NCBI GenBank assembly: GCA_028023455.1
Contig: JAQFVV010006337.1
Span: 62,001 to 126,000, forward strand
Length of the DNA stretch: 64,000 nt
Reading direction: 5' to 3'
DNA from: Epiperipatus broadwayi
Taxonomy: Eukaryota; Onychophora; Udeonychophora; Euonychophora; Peripatidae
The translations under genes were made by a program, and so were the position numbers. This document shows positions 12,827-23,912 of this stretch, piece after piece. Numbering within the stretch: the stretch's first letter is position 1; each line of letters opens with the position of its first letter. The notes under the pieces were generated by a model that saw only the letters and a list, made by a program, of their open reading frames with translations, did no database searches and was not told the origin of the DNA.

Positions 12827-13165
12827 CTACATAATATTGATCAACTCTATAGCCTTTATATCTAAATCCTCCTTATCTTTTCTCAAACCCAGTATAAAAG
12901 CCAAGAATCCACTTTCTGTATAATCACTTTGTTTATATTTATTCTCCCACAACGTCATTATTTGTACCCTCTCTGATTGCAGGCATTTACATTCAATTAA
13001 CAGATGCCTAATATCTTCTATGCCCTCCTTAAATAACTTGTAGACTAAATTACTCATATTTTTCCATTTATGTGTGTATTCCCTTGTTGCTAAAGATCCT
13101 GTTTGAGCCTTAAACAGATATGGCAATAACAACTTTAGATCATTCTGTGGAACATCTTGAAACAC
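12827..13165 (-). pseudogene. C-terminal fragment of a second non-LTR retrotransposon ORF
   Basis: A 112-codon minus-strand frame. Residues 10-35 read KLLLPYLFKAQTGSLATREYT and residues ~50-62 read IEDIRHLLIECK. This layout (a basic helix, then a degenerate Cys/His cluster ending H-LLIEC) resembles the zinc-knuckle tail following RT or RNase H in CR1, jockey or I-type LINEs. At least one expected Cys (before FKEGIEDIRH) is absent. RT itself is not found upstream on the minus strand, so this is a detached or 5'-truncated copy. It is clearly unlike the RTE-like LINE elsewhere in the window. Family assignment is by pattern only. Confidence 0.45.
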
Positions 13166-13295
13166 TACCTATATCTGTATATTTTCTTTCTAGCAAAACT
13201 TGCTTTGTTTATTCTTGTTGTTGATGTTGTTTTTTTTACAATATAATTACAATATACAAAAAAAATATTGTATTCATTCATTTAACAGGCAAATT

Positions 13296-13520
13296 AGAGT
13301 TTACAACAACTGAAAACAAAAGCCTCACCTTGGGTGAACCAAAAATGTACAAATAGAATTATTAATTAATATACATTTTGTTTTTTATTAGCAATTTTTT
13401 TTAACTTTACACACTACTGACTTCTATACACAAGCAGGAAAATAATTATTACACATAAATGTACAAACTTTTTATATCAAGTTATTTTTAATCTTCATTT
13501 ACATTACTATTAATATGGAG
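13296..13520. repeat. Dispersed repeat, copy 2 (see 6595-6848)
   Basis: Diverged copy of the 6.6-6.85 kb repeat, same orientation, leading directly into the LINE 3' end that follows. Confidence 0.6.
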
Positions 13521-13539
13521 AGATGTTTATTTGAAATAA

Positions 13540-13840
13540 TTATAAGAGACTGCAAATAAAATATATGAGTAAGAGAGCAAAAAGGATTACTGACTTTATT
13601 GAAAGAATTAAAAGATTAAAATAGAACTGGATGGGACAGACTGCTAGAACCTTTGGTAATAGATGGGCAGTTGAAATCTTAAACTAGATCAAAATAGATA
13701 ATAAAATATCTAGATAAAGATCCATAAGAGATGAATGCATAAATAAAATTGTTGATAAAATTTGGAGAGGCTAAATATAAGCGATGAAACTTGGAAAGAC
13801 ATTTATCTTGCAGAGGATTATTAATGATTGAAAATGATGA
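13540..13840 (+). pseudogene. 3' end of an RTE-like LINE ORF
   Basis: Translation around 13563-13700 gives MSKRAKRITDFIERIKRLK, stop, NWMGQTARTFGNRWAVEILN, and near 13750-13820 gives KIVDKIWRG and GKTFILQRI. This parallels the C-terminus of the minus-strand LINE (IKKNKRLKWSWAGN..., AIEILKW, ETFILQWIV). At least three stops interrupt it. The copy is 5'-truncated, as is usual for LINE insertions. Confidence 0.65.
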
Positions 13841-15562
13841 AACAATGCAACGTAATATTTTCCTATTATTAACATATGCATCAGGAACAGTAGTGTATTC
13901 TATTTATTATTGTTGTTGCTTTTTGTGCAGATAGGATCCAATAACAAAACATTATGAGAATTTATATATATATATATATATTGAAACAAAATAAATAAAT
14001 AGAAGCATGGAAATTCGATAGCTATAGTGTGAAAATGAAGTGTGGCATCAAAATTGTATAGACTCTAACCTGAAAATATTTCTAATTTAATAATGAGGAA
14101 AATGAGCACCATGCAAACTAGATATTTATTGTACAACAAGGTAGGTGCCACTGTTTAATCCATTTACAGTGATCTTTTGGCCTGTAATTAATGAGGATGT
14201 ACAAGTTAACAATACTTTAAATTTTTATACTAGAATATGAATAAAATAAAAAAAACAATGAATAGATGTAATAAACTCAAATGCATTATTTATCATTGAC
14301 AGATCTTTCAGTAACTTCAAAATAAAATAGAGAACTAGATAAATTTAGAGATCAAGGACACCATGATAAATGATAACAATAATAATTTTATTATACAAAA
14401 TGTACATTATGATTATTATACTTAGAACAATAAGAATAATAAGTACAATAAATAATAAATATAAACTGCATCTACTTTCAATAATAAATTTACACTTTTA
14501 ACAAGAATAATTTATGTATTTTGAACAATCAAATTGATGGAGTATTATAAAATAGCATTTCAAAATCTTTTATTAGTATTTATTCTTATATGATACTTGA
14601 AATAATTTAACATAGTTATTATTTACAATTTAAATTATGTTTTTGAATTAGATATTATATTTGTGAAACAAAGCAGAAGTATATCTCATTAGCAGTTGAC
14701 AATACTTAACTCTCCCCCCAGATAAAGAATAAAAATGTATCTCTATTCTGTTTCAAGTTATACCTCTTTAAATTATATCAAAAGTTAACATTTATAATCG
14801 TGTTTTTCATTAAAGATTTTATATGTTTATCATATTAATAAAAATAACTTAATTAAAACAACCACCATTATAATTGATTTGCATATGCATATTAAGCACT
14901 AATTAATATTTTTCTATTATTAATGTTTGCTAAACATAAATGGTATTAAAATTATCTTACAAAAAATGCATTGGCATTTTTTTTTAAATAACACTACATT
15001 TTTATTTACTTGGCATGGATTGTGTGATTCTGAATAAAATTGCTAATTGTCCTTATCTTTAGGACCCACTAGTATTCCCTTGAATCTTATGAAATAATAA
15101 TGAAGTAAAATTATTAATAATAGTATTAACTTTTAATATAATATTTTATCCTATTTGTTTCCTTAGTGATCAAAATATTCTAACTTATGATATATGTATT
15201 AATTTTGAAATGAAAAATTTATATTACCCAATACCTAATCCGTGTCAGATTTTTAATTTTGAAGAGAAAATTCTATTGTATAATTCCTATTTCATTAAGC
15301 TACTCTATTAATTTTGAAAAGAGAGACTTGTTGTATAATTTAATTATTTTATAAGAATTCCTTTATCCAATTTCTTGGGAAATGTTATAGAAAATGAAGG
15401 GACAAACCTTTTCCTCTAACTTATTTGTTTAGCAATCCATGTTTTTTTCTGATCACTAAAACATATGATTAAAACACAGTTCAGTTTTAAAAACAGGAGA
15501 TTTGAAAATGCATGTTATTCAGTTCAATGTATTCTTTTCATTTTATTAGTTTTTAATATTAT
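13841..15562. other. AT-rich DNA, no gene recognised
   Basis: Low-complexity sequence with a short (AT)n at about 13963-13981. No open frame or repeat that I can support. Confidence 0.5.
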
Positions 15563-16013
15563 TGTTATAGTTTTTCTTTCCCTCAGAAGTGCTACTGTTT
15601 CAGATTCCTTCTTTATTTGATCAGATTAAGCAATGTTTGTTATTGGTCAATAGGTTGATTTACAACTAAAGATATAGCCAATGATTAGTACAGACCAATA
15701 AACAATGATGATCACTCAATCTGAATGCTCCAGTGAGGTCAGGGATCTGTCTATAAATGATCAACATTTCTGGAAGAAAGTCTAGAGAATGTTTGTCTAA
15801 TCTACAAAGACAGTATGCATTCTCCAGGAAAAACCCTGCTAACCTAAACAGCAGTAAGCATTTTTATGATAGCAATACACTATTTGTCCATGCAACTAGG
15901 CAATTCCACATAAGGACTGGATGCTGCTAAGTCTACTACTAACTTGAAGCAAGCTATCTGGTACAACTGGAAGAGTCATTCTTCCTACCTGTGAGGCAAG
16001 CTATCATGTGTAG
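15563..16013 (+). repeat. 5' LTR (3' part lost)
   Basis: Aligns with the 3' LTR from TGTTATAGTTTT to CAAGCTATCA, about 450 bp, with substitutions and small gaps. The last ~165 bp found in the 3' LTR, including the polyadenylation region, are missing because of the internal deletion. It contains TCTATAAATGAT near 15752, a candidate TATA box. Confidence 0.82.
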
Positions 16014-16015
16014 TT

Positions 16016-16384
16016 TATTTATATTCTAAGTGGCTGGAGATAGTGGATGTTCCACCACTCCAGACCACTGCAACCATAGAAGCTCTTAGGAGGCTATTTT
16101 CTACCCATGGCCTTCCTAAAACTATAATCTCAGATAATGGCACAACATTTACTGCAGTGGTATTTAAAAACTTTTGTGACAATAATAGCATTGAGCTAGC
16201 TTTCAGTTCATCTTTTCACTCTAAAAGCAATGGCCAGGCTGAAAGATTGGTTAATGGGAGTAAAACATTGCTCACAAAGATGGACAGAAAGCTGGAATAT
16301 TTGTACAGCCAGGATAATGTTATCATAGCACTCCATGCCAAATATAGCAATGGGGAAAACTCCAGCTTAACTGCTGTTGAATAG
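16016..16384 (+). pseudogene. Retroviral-type integrase fragment (catalytic core, C-terminal half)
   Basis: The open frame reads YSKWLEIVDV, then TTATIEALRRLFSTHGLPKT, IISDNGTTF and HSKSNGQAERLV. SDNG supplies the second catalytic Asp and QAE the catalytic Glu of the DD(35)E triad; 35 residues separate them. The zinc-binding N-terminal domain and most of the segment before the first Asp are lost. A TAG stop at 16382-16384 ends the frame, and sequence up to the purine tract is stop-ridden. The motif set is that of Ty3/gypsy integrase, which joins element cDNA to the target. I chose no start codon because the 5' junction is a deletion scar; the first in-frame ATG is at 16043. Confidence 0.85.
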
Positions 16385-16756
16385 AACATTGTGAATTAAC
16401 TTATCAGCTCGGAAATCTGAGCCAAATGTTGAAAAATAAAGAAAAGATATCAAATTGCAAATAGAAATGAACATATTATATAAAGATTCACTAAATAGAT
16501 TCTGGCAGTCAAGATTCAGCAGAAAGGACTCCATACAGCAGAGGGATGTCAACATTACCCCATGAGGATCAACTTAGACTGAATTATACAGATGCAGCCA
16601 CAACGAATGATCCTCCAGGGACAAGAATTACAAGCATAGAGATCAACAAACTTAAAACAGCAGCAAACCAGAAAAACAACTGAAGCAGATTAGCCATCCT
16701 CCAGCACATCTGCATTACTATGTTCTCTAAAAGCAATATTTAGCCAGGGGGAGGGA

Positions 16757-17342
16757 TGTTATAGTTTTCCTTTTTCTCAGAAGTTAATTTTTCCAGATTC
16801 CTTCTTTACCTGATCAGATTAAGCATTGTTTGCTACTGGCCAATAGGCTGATGTACATCTAAACTCATAGCCAATGATTAGTATAGGCCAATAACAAATA
16901 ATGATCATGAGGCCAGGTACCTGGATATAAATGATTAGCCTTTTTTGGAGGAAAGTCTAAGAAACATATGAAAGATGGTACACATTTTCCAGGAGAAGAC
17001 CTGCTAACCTAAACAGCAGTAAGCATTTTTATGATAGCAATATGCTATTTCTTCACACAGATAGGAAAGTCCACATAAGAACAAGACATTGCTAAGACTA
17101 TTGCTGACTCAAGGCAAGCTGTCTGGTAGATCCAGAATGGTTATTCTCCCTAGCATTGAGGCAAGCTATCAGGTTTAGCTGGAAGCAATAGATTGTAAAA
17201 ACTCAGATCCAAGAGTTCACATTAGAACTATATTATGCTGTATTGTATATATTTGTAAATATAATAAATATTATATTAATTATAATTCTGGTGCTAGTAT
17301 TATTTTGTGTAGGTTGGTCTGTATTCCAGACCAAACATAACA
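16757..17342 (+). repeat. 3' LTR (586 bp, complete)
   Basis: Runs TGTTATAG...CATAACA directly after the purine tract. It contains GGATATAAATGA near 16924 (candidate TATA box) and AATAAA in an AT-rich stretch near 17263 (candidate polyadenylation signal). Divergence from the 5' LTR indicates an old insertion. Confidence 0.85.
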
Positions 17343-17444
17343 ATTATATAACAATTTGAAATAAGAAAGAAGTCAAGTTTTTTTTATCTAGTGATGCAGT
17401 CTGACAAGTGTTATATAAAGTATACCTAATTACATTATCCATTT

Positions 17445-17479
<35 letters not shown>

Positions 17480-17480
<1 letters not shown>

Positions 17481-17867
17481 GAGCGTGCTAATAGCTCTAA
17501 ACAAGCTTTTTTTTTTTATTTATGATAAATGCTACTACAAGAGAAGGCATTCAAATCATTTTTATTTTAAATGGTCCCCATCCCCAGACCGGTTTCGACC
17601 TATGGGTCTCTTCAGTGAGGAGTTGGGACATTAGATCTAAAAAACCCAACTCAAGCAAAGCATTTATCTAAAAGATAATTGTTAGAAGAAGATCTGAAAC
17701 TTTTAGACATCTACATGTCTTTAAAGTCAGCTCTCCAACTGAAAAAATCATATGGGACTGAACTTAATTCAGATACTCCATATATTAGTAGGCTTAGCTC
17801 TTTAATTTAGCTAAAGCCACAACAGCAAAATAATAATAGTAATAGTAACAAGTCAGATGTCACATGA

Positions 17868-17875
<8 letters not shown>
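17480..17875 (-). mobile_element. Short repeat unit with hammerhead motif, copy A
   Basis: Shares its layout with copy B at 18301-18635: a GCTCT(T)AA(A)CAAGCTTT-like start, a hammerhead core on the minus strand, the internal block CATATGGGACTGAAC, and an end reading CAAGTC-ATGTCACATGAC. Copy A is clearly diverged from copy B. It has no open reading frame. Its size and single ribozyme per unit recall animal retrozyme-type or PLE-derived non-autonomous elements. Limits are approximate because both sides run into (AT)n arrays. Confidence 0.6.
17581..17621 (-). ncRNA. Hammerhead ribozyme motif (short stem III)
   Basis: On the minus strand: stem I strand UCCUCA, core CUGAAGA, stem II GACC-CAUA-GGUC (four perfect pairs), core GAAA, palindromic CCGG in the stem III position, cleavage triplet GUC, then UGGGGA, which pairs with UCCUCA (six pairs including one G-U). 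All invariant core bases of the hammerhead are present. A stem III of only CCGG is expected to work best as a dimer or in tandem transcripts, as described for short-stem-III hammerheads in animal repeats. Self-cleavage is inferred, not shown. Confidence 0.82.
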
Positions 17876-17904
<29 letters not shown>

Positions 17905-17907
17905 CAT

Positions 17908-17955
<48 letters not shown>

Positions 17956-17960
17956 ATGGG
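17868..17960. repeat. (AT)n array with long AT palindrome
   Basis: AT dinucleotides with a central palindrome: CCATTGATATA (from 17904) is matched by TATATCAATGG (to 17959) across pure AT. Confidence 0.9.
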
Positions 17961-18130
17961 ATTTTTCCTACATGGTTTAGATAAATTTTTAACTAAGAAA
18001 TAACAAAAAAAATATAAAACTTGGCATTGCAAAATATAGTCATAGCATCTAGTAGTGGTATTTATCTAATAAAAACCATTATTAGATGGTGTGCTTTTAA
18101 TTTGTAATGTCAGTGATAAATTGGTACTTT

Positions 18131-18262
18131 GTATATATATAAAACATATTTTGTGGGTTTTTCTGTGTTAAAGAATTTAAATATTGATATACCGATGTTT
18201 CAACTTGATCACACAAAATATGTCTTTTATATATGCAACCCGTGAAAATCTCCATATCAACG

Positions 18263-18282
<20 letters not shown>
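18131..18282. mobile_element. Palindromic fragment of Penelope-like terminal repeat
   Basis: The first half resembles the inverted PLE terminal repeat at 28515-28610 (ATATATAAAACATATTTTG...GGGTT...GTGTTAAA...GATATACCGATGTTTC...ACTTGATCACACAA). The second half (ATATGTCTTTTATATATGCA, then ACCCGTGAAAATC) matches the outer PLE end at 31233-31270 in direct orientation. So only the two ends of a PLE, in opposite orientation, remain joined with no body between them. Confidence 0.62.
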
Positions 18283-18293
<11 letters not shown>

Positions 18294-18300
18294 TTACAAA

Positions 18301-18760
18301 GAAATCAAGTCATATGTCACATGACCTAATTTAATAAGCTTGTATTACAAATAGAGGTCACAAATAAGCTCTTAACAAGTTTTGCAGAATATCCCAATCT
18401 CAGACTGGTTTCTGCTACTGGCTTCCTCAGTGAGGTGCTATGATATTTAAGCATTAGAGTAAAAATCCCAGGACAAGCCCAGCACTTTATCTAATGGATA
18501 ACTATGTCTTCCAATCCAGATATCTAACTTAAATAGCCATATGGGACTGAACCAAGTTCAGATATATCATATACTATTAATAACTTTAGCAATATAAAAT
18601 TGTCAAAGCCTTAATAGCAAAAATAAAATTACAAAGAAATCAAGTCATATGTCACATGACCTAATTTAACAAGCTTGTATTACAAATGTTATATATAGAG
18701 CTCACAAATAAGCTCTTAACAAGCTTTGTTTGTGACATATGACTTGGAGCTCACAAATAA
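18301..18760 (-). mobile_element. Hammerhead-bearing repeat, copy B, 1.3 tandem units
   Basis: The block GAAATCAAGTCATATGTCAC starts at 18301 and again at 18636, giving a 335-bp direct period. The second unit is cut after about 100 bp. Unit B contains one hammerhead core, the block CATATGGGACTGAACCAAG, and no open frame. The incomplete second unit fits insertion of more-than-unit-length cDNA, as expected from a rolling or circular RNA template, but unequal exchange could also produce it. Near 18690-18793 a block GAGCTCACAAATAAGCTCTT...GACATATGACTT occurs twice in succession. Confidence 0.68.
18399..18434 (-). ncRNA. Hammerhead ribozyme motif, weakened stem II
   Basis: On the minus strand: CUCA, core CUGAGGA, reduced stem II (GC-CAGUA-GC between flanking A bases), GAAA, CCAG in the stem III position, GUC cleavage triplet, then UGAG pairing with CUCA. 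The core is intact, but stem II is only two pairs and stem III is no longer a perfect palindrome, so activity is doubtful. It sits at the same position in unit B as the motif in copy A. Confidence 0.68.
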
Positions 18761-19030
18761 GCTCTTAACAAGCTTTGTTTGTGACATATGACTTGATTTC
18801 TTTGTAATTTTATTTTTTGCTATTAAGGCGTTGGCGATTTTATATTGATAAAGTTATTAATATATGGTGTATCTGAACTTGGTTCAGTCCCATATGGCTA
18901 TTTAAGTTAGATAGGTGGATTGGAAAACATATGAATGTCTGAAAATTTCAGATTTTCTACTTAATCGTTATCCATTAGATAAAGTTGTGGACTTGTCCTG
19001 GTATTTTTAATCTAACACTTGATTATCCTA
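18761..19030 (+). mobile_element. Inverted copy of the hammerhead-bearing repeat
   Basis: Reverse complement of about 18470-18660: AAATCAAGTCATATGTCACA appears inverted at about 18780-18800, and GGTTCAGTCCCATATGGCTA (from 18884) is the inverse of the block at 18530-18550. It stops before the ribozyme position, so no third motif is present. With copy B it forms an imperfect palindrome over several hundred bp. Confidence 0.7.
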
Positions 19031-19206
19031 GCACCAGATGAGAAATCCCATTAAAATAATTAATATTAACATCTTAAAACCCGTGACAGTCTTCTAAGTA
19101 TAAGTGCATGTATATGTGTACACACACAGTCTATTAAAATTATAAACATGTTTTTTTGTATGTGTTTTGTATAGTTAAAAATTATTTCGAAAATCATTAG
19201 GCAGTA

Positions 19207-20559
<1,353 letters not shown>

Positions 20560-20669
20560 GTCAAGCGTTGTTAGCCGAGAGGTCATCGCAGCCGCCTTGC
20601 AAGCAAGTAGTTGGTTGCAGACGGTTGTGGGTTCGCGTCCCGGCAAATGCTATGACATATGAAAAAAAT
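20560..20669 (+). mobile_element. tRNA-derived SINE, subfamily 1, best-preserved copy
   Basis: Reads TCAAGCGTTGTTAGCCGAGA at its head with A-box-like TTAGCCGAGAGGTC. The B-box-like GGGTTCGCGTCCC lies ~55 bp further on and differs from the pol III B-box consensus at one position. It ends GCTATGACATATG plus an A run. Flanks AATAATATA and AATAATGTA form a probable 9-bp duplication with one change. The preserved promoter boxes suggest this is one of the younger copies. It is not a tRNA gene: acceptor and anticodon stems cannot be drawn convincingly. Confidence 0.9.
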
Positions 20670-21610
20670 AATGTAACATTCATCTCTAGCTGAAAAAAAC
20701 TTTTAGTTTATGTGCATTACTAACGAAATAATAAATAACTACTTGTAAAAAAAAATATCAGTTTGATCATGGGATACATACGATATTTAAATACAGCCCA
20801 AATAATTTTTTAACTTCCAAAAATGTTCAATATTTTTCTTTCAGATGATTATTCCATTTGTACATAGATATTTAACTATTTTAGCAAGACAATAAATTAC
20901 AAAACGAAAATTATAAACTCTTATTATTCAAGTATTTGACTAATCTGTTTATTTCTGCAAATGAATGCTATAATAAATTATTTAAAATTTATTTTACATA
21001 TATATATATATATATATATGGATTAAAATTATCTTGATTATATTTAGAAATGTCTTTAAAAAGTTGCTTTGCTAAATTTCCTAAAGATATCTGGTGGACA
21101 TGTCTGTAACTCTTTTTTTTTTTTTACAACTGACAAAAGATTTTAGTTGGCACTGCAATAGACCATATTTTTTACATGTTAAAACTATTCATGATGGCAT
21201 TTGAATTGTCTGAAGCTATCATTTTAGTTTAAAATGTTCTGATGGAATCACTTGTAATTTTATAGTTGAGTTTGCATTTTCGGCAAATAAAGAAAATTCT
21301 AAAGTCCATTAACCAATTCCCACATAAAGCTTTCACTTATTTGTATTATTTTAGTAAAAAATAAAAGTTTTTTTTCAAAAGCTTTTTTGTTATTATTTAA
21401 GTGTTATCTTTATTATTTTAAAAGCATTTTTAATCATAAATATAAAATACATTTTAGTTTAATAATTATATCATGTTTGTAAAAAAAAATTAAACTTATG
21501 TGCTTAAAAACAAATAATTTCACTACTGTAATCATTGTAGAAAAGTACTCTACTTTTTTTATTTAAATAAACTTATTGCTTTTAACATGATTTTGTTATT
21601 TTGTTTGCAT

Positions 21611-21653
21611 ATGTCATAGCATTAAATATACCTCTCGGCTAACAACGCAAGAC
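21611..21653 (-). mobile_element. Internally deleted SINE with perfect 22-bp target duplication
   Basis: Only the head (GCGTTGTTAGCCGAGAGG) and tail (GCTATGACAT) of the minus-strand SINE remain, joined by TATATTTAAT. The flanks 21589-21610 and 21654-21675 are identical over 22 bp (starting GATTTTGTTATTTTG), so this is a real insertion of a ~43-bp element. No A tail separates the element from the duplication. Confidence 0.85.
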
Positions 21654-21675
21654 GATTTTGTTATTTTGTTTGCAT

Positions 21676-22251
21676 TAAATAATGGTTTTAATAATAACAT
21701 TTAAAATAATGTCATTTTCCCACAAACTATATTCAAACTGAATGACACATATATAAAAAATTAGATTATGCAATGTCACTCTATTTAGTTACAGTAAATT
21801 TTTAGGATTAGCAATCAAACTAAGCAGATTTATAGAAAAAAAAAAATCAAGAAGTATTTGATATTTTCACCAATATCAAGCTGCACTTTCTTCAGAGATT
21901 TTTTTTTTTAAAAAAAAAAAAAGATAAAAATAGGTGCCTTTTTAAAATTGTGTTTTGAGTTAAATAGTATTAATGAAGAATTTAAAAATTTATATTTTTA
22001 CAATTTCTTAAAGAGATCATTCTGAAAAAGGATATATTTATAATCACATAAAATATCAGCTTTTTCCTCTATAAAACTGTTTTATTTGATTACCAGTATG
22101 TAGTTCATTAGAAAAGTTTTCAGTTATGCTTCCATGTAATAGCAAGGAAACAAAATAGGCAATTGTATAAGTCCAATTGCTATACTTTTACATAATACAT
22201 ATGGTTCCATCATATATTTATAAACAATCATTCTTTATCTGTTTATATCGG
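21676..22251. other. AT-rich DNA, no gene recognised
   Basis: Low complexity with long A and T homopolymers near 21836 and 21901. Nothing coding seen. Confidence 0.5.
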
Positions 22252-22252
22252 A

Positions 22253-22266
22253 TATATATATATATG

Positions 22267-22311
<45 letters not shown>
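22253..22311. repeat. (AT)n microsatellite at the 3' end of a LINE
   Basis: AT array just beyond the 3' end of the minus-strand LINE. It may be the expanded simple-sequence tail of that element. Confidence 0.9.
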
Positions 22312-22313
<2 letters not shown>

Positions 22314-22336
22314 AAATGATATAATCATTATAATCA

Positions 22337-23912
22337 TCAACAACAATTAACAATCCACTGTAGGATGAAGGTCTCTCCAATTTCAATCCATCTTCTCTGA
22401 TCTTTAGCTTCTCTTCTCCACATCATTCCGGTACACTTTCTTAATGCATCCATCCATCTCAAATGTGATCTGTTTTTGGATTTTTTACAATCTTTTGAAA
22501 TCCACTTTAGGATTTCAATTGCTCATCTATTGTCATCTTTTTTATAAATATTTCCAGCCCAACTCCACTTCAATCTTTTATTTTTTTTAATAAGATCAAT
22601 AACACCTGTTTGTCTCTTACCCATATATTGTTTTTGATCTCTTCTTGTTACTCCCAACATACACTTCTCCATACTTCATTGAGTGGTCTGAAGTTTCTGT
22701 ATTGCTCTTCTATTAAGTGCCCAAGTCTCAGATCCATAAATAAGAACTGGTAAAATACATTTATTAAAAACCTTTCTTTTCAAACACATAGGCATATTTC
22801 CTTTTAGTATCAAGTTATTTCTATCAAAAACAATCCAACCAAGTTTAATTCGATGATTAATTTCATCCATTATGTTTTCATCTGTATTAATAATCTGACC
22901 AAGGTATTTGTAACTGTTAACTTCTTCTAATTCATCATAATCAATCTTTATTTTCATATTTTGAGAAAATCCATTAAACATTACTTTAGACTTTTTAACA
23001 TTTATCTTTAGTCCTATTTTCATACTTTCATTTGATAACTTCTACATTTCCTGCAGCTCTAAAGTATTATTTGTAAAAACAGCTACATCATCTGCAAAAT
23101 CTAAATGACTTAAATAATCTCCATTTACTTTCACTGCTTTAGCTTCCCATTTTAATCCACAAAATACTTTTTGTAGCACTGCTTTAAAAAGTTTTGGAGA
23201 TATGGAGTCACCCTAACTTGCACTCTTTTCAATGTTGACCTTCCCAATATCATTATGTAATCTAATTGTTGCTGTTGCATTTCTATGAATATTCTTTAAA
23301 ATATGACAATATCCTTGATCTATACCTTAATTATCCAATGCTTTAATCACTGAAGAAATGTTTATAGAATCAAATGCCTTTTCATAATCTACAAATCCAA
23401 AGCATAATAGCAACTCATATTCATTTGTTCTTTCTATAACTTCTTTCAATACCTGGATATGATCTACTGTACAAAAACCACTTTTAAATTCAGCTTATTC
23501 TCTAGGTTGGTGGAAATCCAATGTTTTCTGTAGATAAGTTGTAATTATATTGGTAAAAATTTTGTATAAAACTGATAAAAGGCTGATAGGTCCATAATTT
23601 CTAATATTTTCTTTATCGCCTTTTTTAAATATTAATAATAATACTGCATTCTTCCAATCATCTGGTACATCTTTATCATTTAGACATTGGTATATAACTT
23701 TGCTATAAAAAGTTTATTTCCTCACCTGCTTCTTTTAATATATTAATTATAATACCATCATTACCTGGAGCCTTTTCTTTCTTCATACATTTAAGTGCAT
23801 GTCTCACTTCTTCATTTAAAATTCTGGGCAATTCAGAAGATGTAATAGATATATGAGGTACTTGTTCTTTATTACTATATAATTCTTGATAAAAGTCTTC
23901 TACCCATTTCAT
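22337..23912 (-). pseudogene. LINE reverse transcriptase and C-terminal domain, broken
   Basis: From the N-terminal side: MKWVEDFYQELYSNK (from 23912), then MKKEKAPGNDGIIINILKEA (RT block near 23770), VDHIQVLKEVIERTNEY and VDYEKAFDSI near 23370-23470, FADD at 23087-23098 (catalytic Asp pair), VKKSKVMFNGF, and IYGSETWAL near 22700-22720. Stops lie in several places, for example right after LELQEM following FADD. The enzyme would copy element RNA at a nicked target site. Catalytic Asp residues survive, but the frame does not. Confidence 0.82.

Larger units (their letters stand above)
15563..17342 (+). mobile_element. Ty3/gypsy-type LTR retrotransposon, internally deleted
   Basis: A 1,780-bp insertion bounded by a perfect 5-bp target duplication ATTAT (15558-15562 and 17343-17347). 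It begins TGTTATAG and ends CATAACA, the usual TG...CA. Related LTRs flank a short internal region that keeps only part of integrase. A purine-rich tract (AGCCAGGGGGAGGGA, 16742-16756) lies directly before the 3' LTR, as expected for plus-strand priming. Gag, protease, RT and RNase H are gone: the 5' LTR is joined straight to the integrase region at about 16014. The element cannot move on its own. Confidence 0.88.

Noticed and set aside
16043-16384. Endogenous retrovirus
   Set aside because: No env and no retrovirus-specific feature; the integrase motifs and 5-bp duplication fit a Ty3/gypsy LTR retrotransposon.
20560-20669. tRNA gene
   Set aside because: A and B boxes are tRNA-like, but the element ends in an A run with target duplications and lacks a proper cloverleaf; it is a SINE.
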